Source of the DNA: JBBIGV01 sp037447335
GTDB lineage: Bacteria; Bacteroidota; Ignavibacteria; Ignavibacteriales; Ignavibacteriaceae
Length of the DNA stretch: 6,258 bases
Assembly: GCA_037447335.1 (NCBI GenBank)
Contig: JBBIGV010000109.1
Span: 1 to 6,258 of the forward strand
Direction: 5' to 3'
The notes under the pieces were generated by a model that had not been told where the DNA came from, did not search any database, and saw only the letters and a program-made list of their open reading frames with translations. The position numbers and the translations under genes were made by a program. Positions 1 to 6,258 of this stretch are shown in pieces. Numbering within the stretch: the stretch's first letter is position 1; every line of letters starts with the position of its first letter.

Positions 1-2
1 TT

Positions 3-110
3 TTTGGCTCTTTAAACAGACCTTCTGATATTTCTATCTCGGAATTAAGAAAAAATATTCTTTCTTTTAAAATGATATTATCCTTACTTTTAAGGTACAA
101 AATTCAATAG
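3..110 (+). other. Possible 3' end of an upstream gene cut by the window edge
   Basis: The frame beginning at base 3 is open for 35 codons up to TAG at 108-110, starting FGSLNRPSDISISELRKN. If real, it is the tail of an upstream + strand gene ending 27 bases before the propeller gene, which would put them in one operon. The opposite strand is also open here, from the window edge to about position 100, with no ATG start. I cannot choose between these two readings and noncoding DNA, and I recognise no family in either. Confidence 0.2.
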
Positions 111-114
111 TACC
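82..114. repeat. Two overlapping inverted repeats upstream of the LVIVD propeller gene
   Basis: CCTTA at 82-86 pairs with TAAGG at 91-95 across a four-base loop. GGTAC at 94-98 pairs with GTACC at 110-114 across an 11-base loop. The two share the GG at 94-95, so they could not both form fully. The stems are only five base pairs, and chance occurrence in AT-rich DNA is quite possible. Confidence 0.3.
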
Positions 115-126
115 CTAAATCTGAAC

Positions 127-131
127 AAGGA
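127..131 (+). promoter_or_regulatory. Ribosome binding site of the LVIVD propeller gene
   Basis: AAGGA lies six bases before ATG 138 and decides for that codon over the in-frame ATG at 153. The surrounding ACAAGGATA recurs before the dipeptidase gene at 3596-3604. Confidence 0.65.
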
Positions 132-137
132 TATTAG

Positions 138-1484
138 ATGATAAAACATGCGATGGCATTTCTATGGATGTTTACAACAGTTGCTTTCACGCAAATGAAT
201 GTTGAACTTCTCAGTAATTTCAATCCTTATCCAACAAAAAAATACAGCAGCTTATGGGGATACACAGCCGCTGACGGAAAAGAATATGCAATACTTGGAG
301 TAGAAGACGGCACATCAATTATAAATATTACAGACCCATATAACCCGTATGAGGCAGCATTTATTCCTGGTCCTCCTGCCCCGCCCTATCACTGGCGAGA
401 GATGAAGACCCTCAGTCATTACGCTTACATTGTATCAGAAGGTTCAGGTACAGGTGAGGGTATGCAGATTGTTGATCTTTCATATCTTCCGGATAGCGCT
501 GTGCTGGTTAATACCTATACACAAATGTTTACTACTGCTCACAATATTTATATTGACGATGGTTATGCTTATGTAGTTGGCGTGCAGGGCGGCGGCGGTA
601 TGCACGTTCTTGATTTGTCCGACCCTGTTAACCCCGCATGGAAATCATATTATATCGGAAGCGGTTATGTACATGATGTGTATGTATGGAATGATACTGC
701 TTATGCTTCGTGCCAGTATACTTATGACCTTATTGATCTGGCGGATAAATCCAGTCCGGCTCTTATTTCAAAAAGCGCTGCATTGCCTAATATTTATGCG
801 CACAGCGGTTGGCTTACAGAAGATAAACGTTATTTTATTGCCGCTGAAGAATTTAATGTAAGAGATCTGATGGTTTGGGACCTTGCCGACAGAACAACAT
901 GGAATCTGGTTGTTCCATCGTGGCAGATGCCCGGAACCAGTCCTATCCATAATATTTACATTAAAGATCAGTACGCCCATATTTCTTATTACAGAGAAGG
1001 TTATGTTGTGCTGGATGTATCCGATCCTCTTAACCCAACTCTCGTCGGACAATATAATACACACAATGGATTGGGTGGTCATTATGCAGGAGCATGGAAT
1101 TGCTATCCTTATTTTGATTCTGAGTCCGTGATAATTTCTGATATGCAGACAGGATTATATATCCTCAAATTTCTTGGTTCGCAAGTAGGGGTTGAAGACG
1201 AAGGAAGAGATATTATACCAGATCAATTTTTCCTTTATCAGAATTATCCTAATCCGTTTAATCCTTCTACAGAAATAAGTTTTGTATTACAACGCGATGA
1301 ATTTGTTAACATTTCAGTTTATAATGTGCTTGGTGAAAAAACTGACGAACTGATCAACAAACCACTGACAGCCGGAAAACATTCTGTATCATTTGATGCA
1401 TTCGGTTATCCTTCCGGTATTTACATCGCAAGTTTGAGAACGAACAGCATTACCACACAAATAAAAATGACATTAATGAAATGA
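138..1484 (+). CDS. Secreted LVIVD-type beta-propeller, choice-of-anchor B family, with T9SS sorting domain
   Basis: A 448-residue protein of unknown biochemical role, expected outside the cell. Residues 1 to about 18 form a hydrophobic signal peptide; cleavage before Gln19 is likely, although Thr18 is a poor -1 residue. Residues 36-345 carry LVIVD-like propeller repeats with motifs such as INITDPYNP, VLDLSDPVNP and VLDVSDPLNP. The opening around LWGY (39-42) and GVEDGTSI fits the choice-of-anchor B family, whose members share a propeller but differ in their C-terminal anchor. Here the anchor is a T9SS type A domain, residues 362-448, with NYPNPFNPST at 369-378 and GIYIA at 427-431. Histidines 85, 135, 179, 222, 271 and 315 recur about once per blade. 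ATG 138 is chosen because AAGGA at 127-131 lies six bases upstream; Met6 is an alternative. The next gene starts seven bases after the stop. The family and secretion route are well supported; the function is not known to me. Confidence 0.9.
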   Translation: MIKHAMAFLWMFTTVAFTQMNVELLSNFNPYPTKKYSSLWGYTAADGKEYAILGVEDGTSIINITDPYNPYEAAFIPGPPAPPYHWREMKTLSHYAYIVSEGSGTGEGMQIVDLSYLPDSAVLVNTYTQMFTTAHNIYIDDGYAYVVGVQGGGGMHVLDLSDPVNPAWKSYYIGSGYVHDVYVWNDTAYASCQYTYDLIDLADKSSPALISKSAALPNIYAHSGWLTEDKRYFIAAEEFNVRDLMVWDLADRTTWNLVVPSWQMPGTSPIHNIYIKDQYAHISYYREGYVVLDVSDPLNPTLVGQYNTHNGLGGHYAGAWNCYPYFDSESVIISDMQTGLYILKFLGSQVGVEDEGRDIIPDQFFLYQNYPNPFNPSTEISFVLQRDEFVNISVYNVLGEKTDELINKPLTAGKHSVSFDAFGYPSGIYIASLRTNSITTQIKMTLMK

Positions 1485-1487
1485 GGA
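1483..1487 (+). promoter_or_regulatory. Ribosome binding site overlapping the upstream stop codon
   Basis: GAGGA shares its first two bases with the TGA stop of the LVIVD propeller gene and ends four bases before ATG 1492. This arrangement favours coupled translation of the two proteins. Confidence 0.65.
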
Positions 1488-1491
1488 CAAA

Positions 1492-2979
1492 ATGAAACTG
1501 ATAATATTATTATTAGCAGCTTCTTTGCTTTTAATTACAGGATGTACAAAAGATCCATCTTCCCCTTCTCCATCTGTTGATAACATGAATAACGGATATG
1601 AAACTTTTGAAGTTGCAGAAGTCTTTGCAAGTTCTTGTGCAGATGCAGGCTGCCATGGAACAAGCAGCCCGGAACACAGCCTGTCACTGTTAAGATTTTC
1701 AGATATGCTTAAAGGTTCTTTAAACCGTCCGCTTGACGATCAGCATCATGGACATGGATCAAAAATTTCTCACGATGATGAAACAGTTTACGGCGGCGAG
1801 GCTGTAATCCCGTTCAAACCGGAAGAGAGCTTGCTTTACAGGCTTATAACCGGCGCTGTTGAAGATGAAGAATTCAAAATGCCATATAAGCGTCCGGCTT
1901 TAACTCAAAAACAAATCGAGTCAGTCAGAACATGGATTCAAAATGGCGCTAAAGATTTTCAGGGTAATGTTCCTTTTTCTTCAGCACAAAATAAAGTTTA
2001 CGCCTGCAGCCAGGCAGGTGATAAAATTTATGTGATTGATTCTGAATACAATGTAGTTTCAAGAATAGTAGATGTTAAATTTTCAGCGGGAATAAATTCA
2101 CCGCATAACATCCAGATAAAAAATGGATATTATTATGTAACACTTATAGCTGCGGGTAAATTTCTCAAGATTGATGTTAACACAAATTCTGTTGTTGGTG
2201 AAGTATCGAACCTTGTCCTGCCCGGAATGATAATGATCTCATCTGACGGGATTACGGCTTATGTTTCTAAATCATCTACTGCACCAGGCACTTACAGTGA
2301 GATTTATGTTATAAACACACAAACAATGACTAAGGTAAATGATCTGCTTCTGCCGGTTCCGGGATTGCCGCACGCAATAGCACTTACAAAGGACGGCAGC
2401 AAACTTTTTGTTGCAAATATGAGTAAGGATCGCATCACTGTTCTGAATACAACTTCAGGTGATGTTGATGATGAATTTTTACTTTCTCCCGGTCCAACTC
2501 TTATTCACGAACCAATGCATATTTATTTATCACCCGATGATCAATATCTGTACATAAACTGCAAAACAAGCAGCAAAATGCTGATTATGAGAATATCAAC
2601 CGGTGATATAATACAGGAACTGCTCATTGAACAACACCCAATGCAGGCAGCCGTTTCAAGTGATGGTAATAAAATATACGTTGTTAGTCACCACCACGGA
2701 TACATTACCGAAATAACAAAGAGTGGTGAATCGTGGACAATCACCTCCAAGTATCAGAACGATGCTTTTCATCATTTGTATGGCGCCGATCTTTCACCAG
2801 ATGATAAATTTCTGTATGTAACCTGCTCTAATTCAACCAATGACTTTAGTCCGCGTTACAAAAAACAAGGAATGCAAATGCCATCGCTTGTTTGTGTTTA
2901 CGATACACAGAAACGCGATCTTGTGAAAATTCTTGATATCGGAAGTTTCGCTACAGGAATTACTGCCAGAGAAATGTAA
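1492..2979 (+). CDS. Lipoprotein with N-terminal c-type heme domain and YVTN/YncE-like beta-propeller
   Basis: A 495-residue probable lipoprotein and electron-transfer or sensing protein; its substrate is unknown. The signal peptide ends in a lipobox, ITGC, with Cys18 as the lipidated residue. Residues 40-155 look like a planctomycete-type cytochrome c domain (PSCYT1-like): a heme-binding Cys49-X4-Cys54-His55, then VIPFKPEESLLYRL at 105-118, a KMP motif whose Met130 is a candidate distal heme ligand, and a closing RTWIQNGA at 146-153. The four-residue spacing departs from the usual CXXCH but is known in some multiheme cytochromes. A His/Asp-rich stretch lies at 82-97. Residues 165-495 form a propeller with repeats such as KLFVANMSKDRITVLNT. 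GAGGA at 1483-1487 overlaps the upstream stop codon and gives the ribosome site, so co-translation with the preceding secreted propeller is likely. Heme attachment and the architecture are inferred from motifs. Confidence 0.88.
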   Translation: MKLIILLLAASLLLITGCTKDPSSPSPSVDNMNNGYETFEVAEVFASSCADAGCHGTSSPEHSLSLLRFSDMLKGSLNRPLDDQHHGHGSKISHDDETVYGGEAVIPFKPEESLLYRLITGAVEDEEFKMPYKRPALTQKQIESVRTWIQNGAKDFQGNVPFSSAQNKVYACSQAGDKIYVIDSEYNVVSRIVDVKFSAGINSPHNIQIKNGYYYVTLIAAGKFLKIDVNTNSVVGEVSNLVLPGMIMISSDGITAYVSKSSTAPGTYSEIYVINTQTMTKVNDLLLPVPGLPHAIALTKDGSKLFVANMSKDRITVLNTTSGDVDDEFLLSPGPTLIHEPMHIYLSPDDQYLYINCKTSSKMLIMRISTGDIIQELLIEQHPMQAAVSSDGNKIYVVSHHHGYITEITKSGESWTITSKYQNDAFHHLYGADLSPDDKFLYVTCSNSTNDFSPRYKKQGMQMPSLVCVYDTQKRDLVKILDIGSFATGITAREM

Positions 2980-2990
2980 GATTTTTTTTG

Positions 2991-3027
2991 TTATGCCGGC
3001 ATAAAATTTTATTTTACTGCCGGCAGT
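2991..3027. repeat. Twin palindromes in the leader of coaD
   Basis: Two GC-rich palindromes sit in otherwise AT-rich DNA: a perfect 14-base palindrome at 2991-3004 (TTATGCCGGCATAA) and a perfect 12-base one at 3016-3027 (ACTGCCGGCAGT). They share the core TGCCGGCA. The cores at 2994-3001 and 3018-3025 can also pair with each other, giving an eight-base-pair stem with a 16-base loop. No T-run follows on either strand, so this does not look like an intrinsic terminator. A protein-binding operator or an RNA hairpin in the coaD leader are both possible. The structure is certain from the sequence; its role is not. Confidence 0.6.
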
Positions 3028-3050
3028 TTCATATTATCTGTGGTAAACAA

Positions 3051-3533
3051 ATGAAAAAAGTAACTTATCCTGGTACCTTCGACCCCGTAACTTACGGTCA
3101 CATAGACATTATAAAGCGTGCAAGAGAACTTTTTGATGCTGTAGTTGTAACAGTAGCGATAAATCCCACCAAGCAGCCATTGTTTACTCTTGAAGAAAGA
3201 GTTTTAATGCTCAAAGAAAGCCTTAAGGATTTTAAAAATATATATGTTGATTCATTCAAAGGACTGGTTGTTGACCATGCCCGTGCGGTTGGAGCAACCG
3301 GTATTATAAGAGGTTTGCGTGCAGTAAGCGATTTTGAATATGAATTCCAGATGGCTCTGATGAACCGGAAACTGGCGAGTGATATAGCCACAATATTTCT
3401 GATGCCGCATGAAAAATACACGTATCTTAACTCCACAATAGTCAGAAACCTTGCAAGCCTTCATAGTGATGTTAGCGATTTTGTTCCGCCTGTTGTTCAG
3501 GAAGCATTGAAGAAAAAATTCAACGATAAATAA
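3051..3533 (+). CDS. coaD: Phosphopantetheine adenylyltransferase
   Basis: Cytosolic enzyme that transfers an adenylyl group from ATP to 4'-phosphopantetheine, giving dephospho-CoA and pyrophosphate, the penultimate step of coenzyme A synthesis. The 160-residue length is typical. The nucleotidyltransferase signature is complete: YPGTFDP at 6-12 and TYGH at 14-17 (the TxGH motif), then Lys41 in NPTKQPLF, IIRGLRAVSDFEYE at 85-98 with Arg87 and Arg90, and the C-terminal LNSTIVRNL at 127-134, equivalent to the SSTxVR motif. The reading frame stays open upstream to 2988, but homologous proteins begin at or near the MKKVTYPGTFDP methionine, so ATG 3051 is the supported start. No clear Shine-Dalgarno sequence precedes it. 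The flanking genes encode envelope or secreted proteins and give no functional link. The identification is very secure. Confidence 0.97.
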   Translation: MKKVTYPGTFDPVTYGHIDIIKRARELFDAVVVTVAINPTKQPLFTLEERVLMLKESLKDFKNIYVDSFKGLVVDHARAVGATGIIRGLRAVSDFEYEFQMALMNRKLASDIATIFLMPHEKYTYLNSTIVRNLASLHSDVSDFVPPVVQEALKKKFNDK

Positions 3534-3597
3534 ATTTTCACATAGCTTTGCTTTCAGACCTTGCAAATTTTTTAACTCAAACCGAATCAATAATCAC

Positions 3598-3602
3598 AAG
3601 GA
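3598..3602 (+). promoter_or_regulatory. Ribosome binding site supporting a GTG start
   Basis: AAGGA ends nine bases before GTG 3612. No ATG in this frame would preserve the signal peptide, so this site and the lipoprotein leader together fix the dipeptidase start. Confidence 0.6.
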
Positions 3603-3611
3603 TAAAATAAA

Positions 3612-4829
3612 GTGAAATTGTTATTAATAATCTTCGTTTTTACCGCAGCATTTATTTATGGTTGTGCAAATGAAAATAAGCAGCTAACCGATGAACAACT
3701 AAAGGAGAAAGCAAAAGAACTTGCGCATAAATTTATAATTGTTGATGGACACGTGGATATTCCCTATCGTCTGCAGGGTAAATGGGAAGATATTTCTCAA
3801 CGGACCGAATCAGGTGATTTTGATTATGTGCGTGCAAAAGAAGGCGGACTTGATGCACCGTTCATGTCTATCTTCGTCCCTTCCTCTTATGAAGGCACAG
3901 GCAAAGCGAAGGATTTTGCAGACAAGCTGATTGATTCAATTTACGCTTTTGCAGAAAGATGGCCCGATAAATTTGCAGTTGCAGTTTTGGTTGATGATGT
4001 TAAAAAACAATTTGCACAGGGTTTGATCTCTTTGCCGATGGGAATGGAAAATGGTTCGCCAATCGAAGAAGATCTTTCTAACGTTCAGTATTTTTATAAC
4101 AGGGGGATCAGATACATAACTCTGGCACACTCCCGGAATAATCATATTTGTGATTCATCTTATGACCCCGAAAGAAAATGGAACGGGTTAAGTCCTTTCG
4201 GCGAACAACTGGTTAAAGAGATGAACAGAGTCGGTATAATGGTAGATGTATCCCATATTTCCGACAGTGCATTTTATGATGTGATAAGAATTTCAGAAGT
4301 GCCGGTAATCGCTTCACACTCATCCTGCCGCCATTTTACACCCGGTTGGGAGCGTAATATGAGCGATGAAATGATTGTTGAACTTGCTAAGAATGGCGGA
4401 ATTATTATGATTAACTTCGGTTCATCATTCCTTAAAAAAGAAGTTAAGGAAGGATTTGAACATATGAGTGAGCATATCAGAACCTATTTGCGTGAGAATG
4501 ATCTTAAGAGAGACGATCCGATCGCGCAGGAGTATATCAGGCAGTACCGGGAAGAACATCATCCCGGCTTTGCAGATATTACAGACGTTGCTGATCACAT
4601 TGATCATGTTGTTAACCTGGTCGGTATTGATCATGTAGGACTCGGCTCCGATTTCGATGGAGTCGGTAATTCTCTCCCTGAAGATTTGAAAGATGCATTT
4701 CAGATTCCAAATTTAATTTTTCATCTGCTGAAAAGAGGTTACTCTGAAAATGACATTGAGAAGATTTGTTCCGGGAATATTTTCAGAGTGTGGAGGAAAG
4801 TCGAGATGTTTGCTGAAAAGCACCGATAA
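3612..4829 (+). CDS. Membrane dipeptidase-like lipoprotein, peptidase family M19
   Basis: A 405-residue zinc peptidase of the renal (membrane) dipeptidase family, which hydrolyses dipeptides, often accepting a D-residue on the C-terminal side. It should sit in the envelope: the signal peptide ends IYGC, making Cys18 the lipidated residue, although Tyr at -2 is less usual. The metal-binding set appears complete: His47 and Asp49 in VDGHVDIPY, Glu146 in MGMENGSPI, His215 in VDVSHIS, His236 in IASHSSCR, and Asp347 in GLGSDFDG. A GNIFRVW motif near the C-terminus is also family-typical. A charged, helical-looking segment at about 275-320 precedes the last catalytic motif and resembles what I recall from Bacteroidota members. 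The start is GTG at 3612, supported by AAGGA at 3598-3602 and by the signal peptide. The next gene lies 12 bases downstream. The family is secure; the natural dipeptide substrate cannot be read from the sequence. Confidence 0.95.
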   Translation: MKLLLIIFVFTAAFIYGCANENKQLTDEQLKEKAKELAHKFIIVDGHVDIPYRLQGKWEDISQRTESGDFDYVRAKEGGLDAPFMSIFVPSSYEGTGKAKDFADKLIDSIYAFAERWPDKFAVAVLVDDVKKQFAQGLISLPMGMENGSPIEEDLSNVQYFYNRGIRYITLAHSRNNHICDSSYDPERKWNGLSPFGEQLVKEMNRVGIMVDVSHISDSAFYDVIRISEVPVIASHSSCRHFTPGWERNMSDEMIVELAKNGGIIMINFGSSFLKKEVKEGFEHMSEHIRTYLRENDLKRDDPIAQEYIRQYREEHHPGFADITDVADHIDHVVNLVGIDHVGLGSDFDGVGNSLPEDLKDAFQIPNLIFHLLKRGYSENDIEKICSGNIFRVWRKVEMFAEKHR

Positions 4830-4841
4830 ATTTATTACGAT

Positions 4842-6143
4842 ATGATATACTTCTTAATAATTCTTTCTATACCAATTCTGCTTAATGCCCAAACACCGGA
4901 ATGGTGGCAGCTTCCTTTCGCTCCGGTTGAACAAAATTCACGGTTTGAAGATGTTTATTTCGTTAACGAAAATAAAGGATGGATTGTAACAAGACCCGGA
5001 AAGGTTTATCGGACTGACGATGGAGGAAATTCATGGCAGCTTCTTTACCAGCGGACTCCCGGACAGGTTTTGTTTCGATGTATGACTTTTCGCGATTCAC
5101 TCACCGGTTGGATCGGCGATATTACCTCCGAAACTAACGCTGATGGAGCTGTGTTCTATAAAACTACAGATGGTGGATTTTCCTGGGCTCCCTATTCACT
5201 CCCGGATCCTGCACCCAAAGGTTTGTGCGGAATGTTCAATCTCGATAACCAGAATATTTATGGTGTAGGAAGATATTATGGTGATGCGAGATTCATTAAA
5301 TCTACCGACGGTGGATTAACCTGGACAGTGAAAGACCTTACATCTCAAATTCGCGGGCTGGTTGATGTTCACTTCTTTAATCCTGATACAGGGATTGCTG
5401 TTGGCAGTATTCAACAAAACGGAACGAGAGGTGTAATCATAAAAACTACCGACGGCGGTGAGAACTGGGAAATTAAACATGTTACTTCCGCAACAGGTGT
5501 TGCATGCTGGAAGCAGTCGTATCCGGATATTAACAATGGATTTGTTTCTTTCCAGGAATTCACCAACAGGGTATTTATTATAAATACAACAGACAATGGA
5601 GAATCCTGGACAGAACAATTATCCACGCTTGGTGTTTCTTATAGCATACAAGGTATTTTATTTACTGATTCACTTAACGGATGGGTAGGCGGTTATGCGA
5701 ATACACCACAAACATTCAGGACAACAGATGGTGGAATAACCTGGGCGCCCGACCAATTCGGCAAACGCATAAATCGTTTCAGGATGTTAAGCGATTCGCT
5801 TGGATATGCAGCAGGTGAAACGGTTTACAAGTATTCACCATATCTCCATGCAAGCAATATTGACGAAAAAATCTCTCAAAGTGATTTTAACATGTTTTTG
5901 AATTACCCGAATCCTTTTAATCCTTCAACCACTATCATCTTTGCTCTCGATCAACAGCGGGATGTTTCAATAAATATATCTGATATACTCGGGAATAAAG
6001 TTGAGGAATTTTATCTTAATGATCTCTCACCCGGGCAACATTATTTTAACTGGAACGCTAATGGTTTTTCTTCCGGCACATATATTTGCACAATAAATGA
6101 TGGTAATTCTTTACGTTCTATCAAACTTCTTCTTTTGAAATAA
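4842..6143 (+). CDS. Secreted Ycf48-like beta-propeller with T9SS sorting domain
   Basis: A 433-residue exported protein of unknown specific role. Residues 1-16 form a signal peptide, with cleavage likely after LNA and before Gln17. Residues 35-335 contain six copies of a [K/R/N][ST]-D-[DG]-G-x-[ST]-W-like motif, starting at residues 57, 107, 153, 201, 248 and 293, each preceded by a strand of the VYFVNENKGW type. This is the Ycf48/HCF136 or BNR-like propeller pattern. A weaker unit, LSDSLGYAAGETVYKYS, probably makes a seventh blade. The C-terminal T9SS type A domain covers 348-433, with NYPNPFNPST at 354-363 and GTYIC at 385-389 region. In phototrophs Ycf48 helps assemble photosystem II, but T9SS-bearing relatives in non-phototrophs should not be given that role; adhesion or binding is possible. 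ATG 4842 lacks a clear Shine-Dalgarno sequence, but the signal peptide begins there. The 12-base gap from the dipeptidase gene suggests a shared transcript. Confidence 0.92.
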   Translation: MIYFLIILSIPILLNAQTPEWWQLPFAPVEQNSRFEDVYFVNENKGWIVTRPGKVYRTDDGGNSWQLLYQRTPGQVLFRCMTFRDSLTGWIGDITSETNADGAVFYKTTDGGFSWAPYSLPDPAPKGLCGMFNLDNQNIYGVGRYYGDARFIKSTDGGLTWTVKDLTSQIRGLVDVHFFNPDTGIAVGSIQQNGTRGVIIKTTDGGENWEIKHVTSATGVACWKQSYPDINNGFVSFQEFTNRVFIINTTDNGESWTEQLSTLGVSYSIQGILFTDSLNGWVGGYANTPQTFRTTDGGITWAPDQFGKRINRFRMLSDSLGYAAGETVYKYSPYLHASNIDEKISQSDFNMFLNYPNPFNPSTTIIFALDQQRDVSINISDILGNKVEEFYLNDLSPGQHYFNWNANGFSSGTYICTINDGNSLRSIKLLLLK

Positions 6144-6145
6144 GA

Positions 6146-6183
6146 GATTTCGAAAAAATCCAGTCCGGTGTTTATTTTTTTTT
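6146..6183 (+). terminator. Weak candidate terminator after the Ycf48-like gene
   Basis: GATTT at 6146-6150 can pair with AAATC at 6156-6160 just after the stop codon, and a run of nine T falls at 6175-6183. The stem is short, AT-rich and 14 bases from the T-run, so this is a poor intrinsic terminator. It is listed because a transcript end would be expected here. The remaining bases to 6258 show nothing recognisable. Confidence 0.2.
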
Positions 6184-6258
6184 ATTGAAAGTAAATCTGT
6201 TCAGGATTACCTTGACTACGTAAATTTTGATGTAATTAACTGATTATCAATAATTATC

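Noticed and set aside
768..1082. Minus-strand open frame inside the LVIVD propeller gene
   Set aside because: It lies wholly within a well-supported gene, has no recognisable motif, and low-complexity composition fits an antisense shadow. The same applies to minus-strand frames at 3098-3436, 3252-3590, 3936-4145, 4425-4634 and 5316-5626.
2982..2989. T-run after the heme-propeller gene as an intrinsic terminator
   Set aside because: No stem precedes it on the + strand; the hairpin-forming palindromes come after it, and on the minus strand the hairpin is followed by A, not T.
2988..3050. Longer CoaD start upstream of ATG 3051
   Set aside because: It would need a TTG start inside the T-run, add 21 residues absent from the family, and run through the palindromes.
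1242..5930. Recent duplication of the T9SS sorting domain between the first and last genes
   Set aside because: The proteins share NYPNPFNPST and the domain pattern, but the DNA differs at many codons and the rest of the domains diverge, as expected for unrelated cargo of one secretion system.
4842..6143. Photosystem II assembly factor
   Set aside because: The Ycf48-like repeats alone do not support it; the T9SS tail and the absence of any photosynthesis gene point to a secreted protein of other function.
6212..6240. TTGACT as a -35 promoter element for a gene beyond the window
   Set aside because: No convincing -10 element lies at the right distance, and no downstream gene is visible.
6216..6258. 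Tail of a convergent minus-strand gene entering from the right edge
   Set aside because: Only 13 codons are open before the stop, too few to separate from chance.

Overview
The window is AT-rich bacterial DNA with five intact genes, all on the + strand. Two proteins end in a type IX secretion system (T9SS) type A sorting domain carrying NYPNPFNPST. Two others are lipoproteins. This points to the Bacteroidota/FCB group, and the Ignavibacteria-like form of the sorting motif makes Ignavibacteriota my best guess. That placement is inference; no rRNA or other strong phylogenetic marker is present.

Layout. Positions 1-137 are a leader with small inverted repeats and possibly the tail of a gene cut by the window edge. 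Positions 138-1484 encode a secreted LVIVD-type beta-propeller of the 'choice-of-anchor B' family. Seven bases later, 1492-2979 encode a lipoprotein that joins a c-type heme domain to a YVTN/YncE-like propeller. A 71-base gap with two palindromes follows, then coaD (3051-3533), a coenzyme A biosynthesis gene. After a 78-base gap, 3612-4829 encode a membrane dipeptidase-like (M19) lipoprotein. Twelve bases on, 4842-6143 encode a secreted Ycf48-like propeller with a T9SS tail. Positions 6144-6258 hold no recognisable gene.

How the genes relate. The first two are probably one transcription unit and both products should be at the cell envelope or surface. In the first propeller a histidine falls at the start of a blade six times, 43 to 50 residues apart. 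The second propeller has a related but mixed His/Met pattern and shares the HNI motif. Together with the heme domain this raises the possibility of a metal- or redox-active propeller pair, which is the most interesting hypothesis here but rests on pattern reading only. The dipeptidase and the Ycf48-like protein probably form a second unit. CoaD is a cytosolic housekeeping enzyme with no evident link to its neighbours. I see no CRISPR array, mobile element, tRNA or rRNA.
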